The position numbers were made by a program, and so were the translations under genes. The notes under the pieces were generated by a model, which was given only the letters and a program-made list of their open reading frames with translations, was not told the origin of the DNA and did not search any database. From NCBI RefSeq assembly GCF_002575655.3, contig NC_053040.3, positions 150,227,148-150,291,147 of the forward strand: a stretch of DNA of 64,000 bases, in the 5' to 3' direction. Below, one piece after another: positions 56,601 through 64,000 of the stretch (its first letter is position 1; the number at the start of each line of letters is the position of its first letter). Origin of the DNA: Aegilops tauschii subsp. strangulata (Eukaryota; Streptophyta; Magnoliopsida; Poales; Poaceae).

Positions 56601-57615
56601 CCTCTTTTTTCCACACTATCTATTGCATCTGTCTCTCATACAATATGTGTACATTCAACTATGTTTCCTGTTTATCAGCCATTTGAATTGGAGCGGGTGA
56701 TGCCAGCATCTAGCAGACTAAAAACACGGTCTTCAAATAAAACAGTGCTACCTCTTGGTGGAGATAGCACCCCGGTTGTACATGCACGAGAACCAGCCCT
56801 ACCACACATAACCCAAACTCTCGCAGATTGTACCCCTACTATGATGGACAGAGAACCAGCTTCACCCAATCTAACCCCAACCCTAGCAGATAGTAACCCA
56901 GTTCCTGTTGACACAGCACCATCTCCACCACAGAGCTCCCAAACAAGAGCAGTTAGTAAGGCAGCTCTAGTGCCCAAAGGGCTAGTACTACCACGGCGAA
57001 CCCCAACTCCACCAGTTAGTACGCCTATTCCGGTGGAGGAAGCACAACCAGCTAGTCGTAGTTTAGCATCTATCGCATTTGATATTGTTAAATCGTATGT
57101 GCGTATCTTCCCATCTTGGAAATATTATACTGAAGATGAAGGAAAATGCCAGTTGCAGGTGTTTGTCTAGGAGTTATGTGTAAGTAATGTTATTCATGGC
57201 AATTACTTTGCTTTGTCCCATACATCCTACCTCCATGATGGTTATAATACAACAAATTTTCCCATTTTTCTCTATAGAGAAGGACCGATTTGGAAACTCA
57301 GGATAAGGTAACCTGTGCTAATACCTCTGCTATCTTCAAGAATGCTTGGTGGCAGTATCGGAATTACCTAAAGAAAACGTACTTCACCGGCAAAGAAACT
57401 CATCAAATTCCCTTACGTTCTCCTGAGACACATTTACTGGACGATGTCTGGGAACGCCTTGTTCTGTACTGGTCCCGAACCAAGAATGTGGTAAGGTCTA
57501 TGAGCTCATTTTCTATTTTAAGTACTATATTCTTGCGTCTTAATGTACTATGTTCATGTAGAACAAGTGCCTAAACCTGAAGAACAACTGTTCTAATTTA
57601 AGATTCCATTGCTAT

Positions 57616-57803
57616 CATAGTTCCAAAAGCACTAGGCGTTAATTGTGCGTTTTGCCACCGCCTTGCGCTTTACTGACCAAAGTGCATGCTTATGCGCAGT
57701 TATGCACAGATTAAGCGTAGTTATGCGCAATGCGTTTCGCCAACGCCTAGAGCCTAGGCGCACTTAAGCGCTCGCTTAGGCGCGCCTTTTTTTAACTATG
57801 GTT
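57616..57803. repeat. GCGC-rich foldback in intron
   Basis: ATCATAGTTCCAAAAG-CACTAGGCG at the left is mirrored by CGCTTAGGCGCGCC-TTTTTTTAACTATGG at the right. The centre is rich in TATGCGCA and CGCCTAG words. It is probably a MITE-like insertion; the target duplication is unclear. Confidence 0.4.
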
Positions 57804-59119
57804 GCTATTGTGCATACTACTTTGCTCTTGTATCACTGTATTTACTCATACAAACTTATTTTTAAATTGAAGGATCCAATCGAAACTTCAATGGCACAGC
57901 AGGTATGTTCACGCATGTTTCTTTAACAGGCTTGCTCTTATCAATAGCTCTGTTGATCTCAATTTCAATTGTGTATACAGTTGACTTCTCATATCATGCA
58001 CATTACTAGCATCACAACAGAGCCAATAGTGTTGTTTTACATGTAGACCCATGGTACCCATATGAAATCTTGTTATGCCGTGTAGTTTCCCACGCTTTGT
58101 ATTCTTTCACTGCTGCTTTGTCTTGAACTGATATGATTTGAACCGTGTCTCTATTTTGATTTGGCAAGACAATGCAGTGACCATAGGACATAGATATATG
58201 TTTGTTTGATGCTTTTATTATGTACTAGTACTTGGCAATAGAAGACTTGGTAGTTTAATCCTGTCCACCTTACTAATGAACTGGTTCACCGAAATGAGTT
58301 TCATATACTAGTACATGCTAAACTGTTATGTGTCTGCTTGTTTCTTCTTTTAGAATGCTGACAGAATATTGGGGAACAGTGCCTTATTAAGCAATGGTAA
58401 AGGAAGTAATGCAGATAAGGTTCAGGATAGTGACACATCCTTGTTGGTCTCCAACAAAGCTGATAAAACAGCTAAGGAAGACTATCTCGAAGACAGTGAG
58501 ACAACCCCAAAGTCCTGTCTTGGTTTAGTGTTGGAGTTACTGGCCACTACCCCTTGCACAAGCTATTCAAACTCACTGTCTGAATCAGTTCGGTTTCTTG
58601 AGTATCAACTACAAGCTGAAAGACATCGATCAGCTATGCTGCGACAAGAAGCGGAAGGACTGTGGAAGTCCCTGCAGCATTCAGATGCATACTTTTTGGT
58701 GCAACAACAAGCGTTGGTGGATTTTAGCGCCAAACAGGACAAAGCTAATAAGCTTGCTAAGCTTATTGCCAGCATGGTGGATACCACGTTTCTTGAGCTC
58801 TTCTGAAGTTGTTTCAGTTATGCTCTTGTTTTGCTGCCGCGTTTATTTGCACTGGTGGCCAATTTTGACGGCCAGTGTATGTAATATGCTGCTTTGTTCC
58901 CTATATTTGCACTGGTGGCGAACTTTGATGCCCAGTGGATGTAATATGTGTAATAGCGTAGGCTAGCATTAATTGCTTGCTTATTTATTTCCTTATTGTC
59001 TTGTTTAGTTGTTTGCTTGTAGTCACTGCAGTTCTTTTTCTGTGTTTTTCTAGTGGCCACAATAACCTATTTTTGGAAACTAGGCCAAAATAATCATGGC
59101 AACACACGGATTGTTGTAA

Positions 59120-59346
59120 CCATGGGCCTCCTGCGGGCCGTATGATCCATGGGCCTTCTACGGGTCGTAGGATCCATTGGCCTTCTATACGGGCCGTAAG
59201 ATCCATGGGCCTTCTACGGGCCGTACGATCCATGGGCCTTTTATGGGCCGTAGGCTCCATGGGCCTTCTACGGGGCGTATCATCATTTCGCCAATCATGG
59301 GCCGTACTATTCATGGACAATAACGGGCCGTTTATTGGCCGTATTT
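59120..59346. repeat. CACTA right subterminal array, 30-bp units
   Basis: About seven units of the form CATGGGCCTTCTACGGGCCG + TAGGATC repeat at about 28-32 bp. The GGGCCGT word then continues at irregular spacing to about 59890. This is the right-arm counterpart of the arrays at 2.4-5.2 kb, though with a different motif. The region 58807-59119 is 3' flank of the gene; 59890-60345 is AT/GC-mixed terminal sequence without a gene. Confidence 0.75.
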
Positions 59347-60345
59347 GATAACTCTATGAAAACAGCCCAACGGGTTTTTTTCGACATGAAAACGGCCCAA
59401 CATATTAACGGGCCGACTGTAACCACGAGCTAAATTTGGCCCACAAGCAGAAAATGACAGTAACAGGCCGTAAGTAAACGAATGTGGAAATGAGCCCAAG
59501 AATAAATGGGCCCCGAGAAGGCCGAAAGATAACATGGGCTGGAAACGGCCCAACGGAATAATGGGCCGTTAATGGGTATAAAGTGATACATTGTTCATTA
59601 CGGGCCAGTTTCACCACGGGCCGTTAATGGGTATAAAGTGGTACACTATTCATTACAGGCCAGTTTTACCACGGGCCGTTAATGGGCCGAGAGTAATAAG
59701 GGCCTCATATCGGCCGAAAGACGTCATGGGCCGGAAGTTAAAATGGGCTGGAATTATATTGGACGGCCCAGATGACGCTACTGGGCCTAATTCGGTTAGG
59801 CCGTAAACGGGCCCTGGGTTAGCGGGCTGTTAATGGGCTATATGCGAACAGGCTATTAACAGGCTTGCCGTGGGCCGGCCCGCCACCTTTTGACCAAGTC
59901 AAACGGGCCGGCCTTTTCACAGGAATGGGCCTCTGTTGGGCCGTGCCACGTGTTGACGTATCATAGGCGCTTTGTGTCCAATGAGTGGATGACATCTGTC
60001 CCAACGGTGAGCCGACACGTGTTTCCTCCAGCTAATGATGATTTTACACCTGGAAAATCCCCATTGGTCGGGGCTGTTAACGGGTTATCGGATCCAAAAC
60101 CGGACCCGATAGCTTAACGGCGTTCCGTTACGGTGGATGCCACGTGTCGGTCACCCTTGACGAAAGCACTTCTGTGACGCGCGATTTATCGTCATGGAAG
60201 TGGACACTTCCATGATGATAATTTTGGTAATGTCATGGGACACTTCTACGACAGCACATGTATGACTATCTTGATTCTGTCATAAATTTGTCATGGATGT
60301 ACATGCATGACAAAAAACGCGACCTACTGTGACAAACATGTATCA

Positions 60346-60371
60346 TCACGGAAGTGTCTTTTTTTGTAGTG
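60346..60371 (-). repeat. CACTA right terminal inverted repeat
   Basis: This is the inverse of 1923-1949, followed by the TAA duplication (60372-60374). Confidence 0.75.
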
Positions 60372-60386
60372 TAAGTTCGCGCTTCC

Positions 60387-60896
60387 ATGTTTCGGATCGA
60401 AATATCTGGCGGCCCCAATTCCAGCCCTACAAAATCTCCCTTCTCCACTGTCCCCTTCCGCGCCCAGATTGCTCAAATCCCCAATTCGCCGCCAACCCAA
60501 GAAAAGTTAGAATCGCCCCTCGTCTCGTCTCTTTCCACACCTCTGTGCCGGACGACGACAACGAAGACGACGGTCGCGCTTCACCACCGCACCGGAGCTA
60601 CCTCATCTATGCCCTCGTCCACCGCACTGGGTGGTCCACCGACAACGTCGGCCGCCGCATCCGACATGCCTCATAGACACCAACTTTCACCGCATCAGGT
60701 GCGCTTCACCGACGTCGTCTGCCACCTCACCGGGGCTACTTCACCGAGCACATCGTCGCACCTCCGCCCCCCGAGGCCGTTGGGGCTTCACCAACGGTCT
60801 CGTCCACCGCATCGTAGCGCTCCGCTGCCACACAAGATATGCATCCGTGTGTGGCCAGCCAATGCCAGCGCATCACCCTCAATGGCTCTGAAGTGA
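60387..60896 (+). CDS. Possible 5' exon of downstream gene
   Basis: The 169-codon frame begins MFRIEISGGPNSSPTKSPF just outside the CACTA. It is rich in Ser, Thr, Pro and His, and carries CHLTGATSPSTSSH, which echoes LTGAAPT of the exons at 52.3 and 53.6 kb. It has no recognised domain. Its position 5' of exons that share a micro-exon type with the CACTA-internal gene suggests it begins a paralogous gene. An annotated 5' untranslated region is not separable by eye. Confidence 0.35.
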   Translation: MFRIEISGGPNSSPTKSPFSTVPFRAQIAQIPNSPPTQEKLESPLVSSLSTPLCRTTTTKTTVALHHRTGATSSMPSSTALGGPPTTSAAASDMPHRHQLSPHQVRFTDVVCHLTGATSPSTSSHLRPPRPLGLHQRSRPPHRSAPLPHKICIRVWPANASASPSMALK

Positions 60897-61227
60897 CCCG
60901 CACTCTAGCTAGGCGAGCATGCCCAAATGCCGGCCCGAACTAGGTATCCACACATCACTCCCTTGTGCACTGTTCCGACGATGTATGGATATCCTTTCAC
61001 TGATCTCTTAGCTTACACACCTATGCAACTCTGACTTTAACTCTTATTTCTTCTGAAGATATCATCTGAAACAAGCAAAACCATTTTGTAGCGAAGCATG
61101 ACGGCGCTACGGGATCTGGTACACATCCTGCACACCCGTATAACCTTCTAAGTATCTGCCGTCTGGTACAATAGCAAGGTCGATTCCTCTTATTTGATCA
61201 ACCATTCGCCGTGTCAAAAATGCATAG

Positions 61228-61338
61228 GGGGTGCAAGGAGCACAAGGCCTGCACATCCAAGCAAGTGGTAACATGGACTTGTACATGGAACATCCCAAGC
61301 GCAAGCAGAGCTGCAGTGAGCCTGTACAACGAGCTAGC
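61228..61338 (+). CDS. Exon of downstream gene, copy 1
   Basis: A 37-codon phase-0 exon between acceptor TGCATAG and donor GTAAGTCC. It encodes GLHIQASGNMDLYMEHPKRK then QSCSEPVQRAS. The partner at 63051-63164 shares GL.IQA, MD, KRK.SCS.PVQRAS and the flanking intron words. Amino-acid agreement with many silent differences points to past selection on protein. The acceptor is slightly weaker than in copy 2. Confidence 0.5.
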
Positions 61339-61392
61339 GTAAGTCCATGCATTTCATTTAATTCGTACTGGCATGTGTGTATGTTTTGTGTG

Positions 61393-62755
61393 CAGTGGTG
61401 GATCCACGAATTCAAGTTACCAGGGGCGGACATTTAACTTAAAAAATACGAAGGCACTTGCACTCCGGAAATCAACATAACTTGAGAAATGAGAAGCTAC
61501 ATGCACTTTGAAAACCAGCTAATGATCCAAAGTAGTTCAGATTATAAAACACTAAATGATGCAAGCACCAAAAAACACAAAATGCAACCTGGTGTACAAG
61601 GACTACTAACATGGTATGTACCTTCTTGAATTATTCGTTCTCTGGCTGAAAATATCGAAGTGTAATTGCACCTATAACCAGTGCACAAACGGCATATCAA
61701 TATATCTATCCTGCACAAGTATGCCAATAGTTTCAAACAACAGATTAGAAAAGTATTTATGCTACATTGTCATGATACGGGGACTTTCTGGTAGTTGGCC
61801 TCGACGTTTCCTCAAGCCATGAAAATGTACTATAATTTGCTTGTCATCAATGCCTGCAAATCTCTATGTCTCTCTCAACATAGCATATCATCATTAGACA
61901 CTAAATCCTTCAATGGGAGCTTGCAAAATGCTTGCATTAGATCCCTCATTAGACACTATATGTTCATCACCAGGAGCATGTAAAATGTTTGCATCAAATC
62001 CTTCATTAGCAGTCTGTTTAATTAGACACTTCAGGCTCAAGAACAACATGAGCTTGTATGTTTGCACTGGAAACTTGATTAGATACATCAGATTCAGTCA
62101 GTTCAGTATTGATTGGGGAGTTATAAAATAAGCAGAAATTGGTTTCATTTTCTCATAGATTCCCTACATACAAGCAGTTTTACAACACCGTCAGCTTTAA
62201 CTATTGGCCAGAAATTGAACAGTTGAATTAGATATAATCGGGGATGTGATGTACCTGCTCGTTGCGCATGCTACTCTTGCAAGCTGCGACTGTCCGTTTG
62301 CGCAAGCTCGATGCCATCCCCGTGCTGCCGCCGCTGCCTCCCACGCAGGCTACACGTAGGGTTGGATCTTCATCTTCTTGTCCTTCCGTTCGATTGAAGC
62401 CCGGCGACCGCCCTCCAACGAGGGTGCGAGGAAGTGCTGTGTCGGTCTGTCCAGCGGCGGCTAGGTTAGGAGCGAACTAGACTGGAGGCTGGAGTGAACG
62501 AATTGGGATTTTTCCTGCTGTCGATCGATATGGGAGGCGCTCATTTGGGCCGCGAGCCTGCTATAGAGCCTGCCTTGCACTTACGTTATTGGCCCATCCA
62601 AATTGAAACATTTTTCTTCATTTTTTACATTGCCTGCTTGTGCGTTGGGCCGAACAAAACTAGCCTGGGCCAACCTGGACGACTCAAACTAGGTGCACAC
62701 TTTCCAGCCACCCGAGGCGGCCGCCCATACCAGCCCCTATGGTGGCGTCGCCGCT
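61393..62755. mobile_element. Mutator-like TIR element (non-autonomous)
   Basis: It is flanked by an exact 9-bp repeat, TTTTGTGTG (61384-61392 and 62756-62764), the length made by Mutator-family transposases. Ends are imperfect inverted repeats (AGTGGTGGATCCAC against AGCGGCGACGCCAC). The interior has no transposase and includes a GC-rich block near 62262-62480. It lies in the intron between the two duplicated exons. Confidence 0.6.
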
Positions 62756-63050
62756 TTTTGTGTGTATGATTGGGGTAGTGAAAAATATTCCAGTGACGCT
62801 TTTGATTTAACCACAGAATGGTTGAATTGCTTCTTTCTATGAACTAAGTTCGCCAATAATGTGAAGGATGCCAGTCTTTTCATCCGATTGTAGATTGCTT
62901 AGATCTCGATATGCCAAATGTAATCGCATGAAGTATATAGTAAAAGCCAGTGTGATGTGTGTGGCTACAACTAGTCTGACTACACGTCCTCATATAACAT
63001 GTCAAGGACGCACCATCTTACCAGATTAACCATTCGACTTACCAATGCAG

Positions 63051-63164
63051 TGTGGGAAGAAAGAAGTATTGGGACTGCGTATCCAAGCAATTGATGCCAT
63101 GGACTCCTTCGTAGAATCTTGTAAGCGAAAAAGAAGTTGTAGTGTGCCTGTACAAAGAGCTAGC
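63051..63164 (+). CDS. Exon of downstream gene, copy 2
   Basis: A 38-codon phase-0 exon between acceptor CCAATGCAG and donor GTAAGTTC. It encodes CGKKEVLGLRIQAIDAMDSF, ending KRKRSCSVPVQRAS. It duplicates 61228-61338 together with intron flanks (AACCATTCG before both). The basic KRKR could be a nuclear signal. No known domain is recognised. The intron 63165-63776 holds nothing else I can support. Confidence 0.5.
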
Positions 63165-63776
63165 GTAAGTTCAGTTATCTGCTTCTCGGAATTTTAGTTA
63201 GTCACTTATTGCAAAATTGTTCAATTACGTTGCTTGGCTTAATTTAGTTTGCTACTGATTACATAATGCCATAGCCTGTTAATCCTATTATAGACTGCGC
63301 CTATCTATGTGTTTGATACTTACTGTTAAGAATTACCTGTTTTCCTGAACTTAAATAGCTACTTAAGCACATAGATAGCTGGTCATATGTACTCCTAGGG
63401 TGCAGCAGAATTCACGTGTAATTTACATTCTGATACCCTGTTTGTTTAAATGGTTTGCTGTTATCACTTGTGGCACTAGTAATGTTTGCATGTTCATAGA
63501 TAGACAACTGTCAGGTTTATATGAGGGACACAGTATTTTTAACTTATATATGTGTTGGAATCATTTTGCTTACATCAAAGAAATTTACAGATGTCTGTGT
63601 TGCTGGTAAACGGTACCGACTTGTTACTTTAATACGTTGCCAAGAACTTGTTAGTTTTACTAGTTCATGTGTAATTAAATACGTTGCCAAAACCGGTTAG
63701 TTTTACTAGTTTGATGTTAGTTTCTTATGGCTCTTGCAAAACTTCATTTATTGATTGCTAACATTCAAGTTTGCAG

Positions 63777-63806
63777 GATCCAACTGAAACTTCGTTGGCA
63801 CAACAG
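63777..63806 (+). CDS. 30-bp micro-exon 1 of array
   Basis: Acceptor TTTGCAG, then ten codons (DPTETSLAQQ), then donor GTATGTTT. It is phase 0 at both ends. It closely matches the micro-exon at 57873-57902 in the CACTA-internal gene (DPIETSMAQQ). Confidence 0.6.
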
Positions 63807-63877
63807 GTATGTTTTCAGAAACTTCCTTGTTTACCTGGTTTGTTGCTATAATCATCTTTCCAACTTCAAGTTTTTAG

Positions 63878-63907
63878 GATCGAATTGGAAGTTCAATTGC
63901 ACAGCAG
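63878..63907 (+). CDS. 30-bp micro-exon 2 of array
   Basis: Acceptor TTTTTAG, then ten codons (DRIGSSIAQQ), then donor GTACATTT. It starts 101 bp after micro-exon 1; the intervening introns are also alike. Confidence 0.55.
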
Positions 63908-63993
63908 GTACATTTTCAAAAATATATTTCTGTAACAGGTTTGCTGCCGTAACTTGTTGCTCTAATCAAGTTACTGACTACTCAACTTTTCAG

Positions 63994-64000
63994 GATCCAA
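63994..64000 (+). CDS. Micro-exon 3 of array, cut by window end
   Basis: Acceptor TTTTCAG followed by GATCCAA, the start of the same exon, 116 bp after micro-exon 2. The array continues past the window. Confidence 0.5.

Larger units (their letters stand above)
55589..58806 (+). pseudogene. Multi-exon gene, plant Ptta/En/Spm transposase-associated family (probable)
   Basis: Likely exons are 55589-55784, 56101-56250, 56679-57179, 57278-57490, 57873-57902 and 58354-58806. From the second exon on all are phase 0 with clean AG/GT borders. The third ends SLASIAFDIVKSYVRIFPSWKYY. The fourth reads SAIFKNAWWQYRNYLKKTYFTG ... DDVWERLVLYWSRTKNV, resembling the domain of the Ptta/En/Spm (Transposase_24) family. 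The fifth is a 30-bp micro-exon (DPIETSMAQQ). The last has a coiled-coil-like helix (RFLEYQLQAERHRSAMLRQE). Exons two and three both start PF and carry TRxSxxTVLP, so they are duplicates. A TAG at 57168-57170 interrupts exon three. As part of the CACTA it would be the DNA-binding partner of the transposase; it could also be an unrelated host relative. Confidence 0.5.
1923..60371 (+). mobile_element. Composite CACTA (En/Spm-type) DNA transposon
   Basis: The left end at 1923 reads CACTAC, then A8, then GACACATCCGTGA. The right end at 60371 is its inverse (CACTAC, A7, GACACTTCCGTGA). Both are flanked by TAA (1920-1922 and 60372-60374), the 3-bp duplication expected of CACTA elements. Both ends are followed inward by degenerate repeats containing TATGACA-type words and then by dense subterminal arrays. 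The span is 58,449 bp, of which about 36.8 kb is one nested Copia insertion, leaving about 21.6 kb of CACTA-plus-minor-insert sequence. A plus-strand gene of Ptta/En/Spm type at 55.6-58.8 kb fits the second gene such elements carry. No clear main transposase (TNP2/TnpD type) is visible, so the copy is probably non-autonomous. The alternative is two unrelated ends of one family with a chance 3-bp match. Confidence 0.6.

Overview
The window looks like intergenic DNA from a large grass genome of the wheat, barley or Aegilops group (Triticeae). Almost all of it is transposable elements nested inside one another. The retroelement ends, the short Stowaway element and the CACTA ends match types well known from these genomes. 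That attribution is from memory of the families; no search was run. No bacterial-style operons, ribosome binding sites, rRNA, tRNA or CRISPR arrays are present.

Layout. 1-1922 is GA-rich flanking DNA with tandem repeats. A CACTA DNA transposon appears to run from 1923 to 60371: inverted ends, matching TAA target duplication, and subterminal repeat arrays at 2.4-5.2 kb and 59.1-59.35 kb. A 1.45-kb LINE-like retroposon (6081-7535, 15-bp target duplication) sits in its left part. At 8162-44985 a minus-strand Angela/WIS-type Copia element is inserted (duplication CTTCC). Its 3' LTR is split by a minus-strand Tat-lineage Gypsy element at 9174-37600 (duplication TTCGA). The Gypsy element is itself hit twice: by a minus-strand Athila-type element at 10374-19942 (GCCAC) and by a plus-strand non-autonomous LTR element at 28293-35794 (GCGCC). 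The nest is therefore CACTA > Copia > Tat Gypsy > two Athila-type elements, with every boundary supported by a duplication.

Right of the Copia element the CACTA body continues. It holds decayed Copia gag/protease fragments in tandem, a twice-copied gene start on the minus strand, a Stowaway MITE, a small second CACTA element (53894-55145), and a plus-strand multi-exon gene (55589-58806) resembling the plant Ptta/En/Spm transposase-associated family, with one premature stop. Beyond 60371 a related gene begins. It has duplicated exons, a Mutator-like insertion in an intron, and a tandem array of 30-bp micro-exons running off the window end.

Functional logic. The Tat element carries gag-protease, reverse transcriptase with two RNase H regions, and integrase in one reading frame broken only by TAG codons. 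On the opposite strand, between integrase and the 3' LTR, it carries a separate gene with its own TATA box. That gene's product combines an RG-rich segment, a B3-like DNA-binding fold and an acidic tail. This antisense gene and the micro-exon array are the two most interesting items. The two Athila-type elements share LTR ends, primer site and polypurine tract but lack a reverse transcriptase, so both must have been moved by another element's enzymes.
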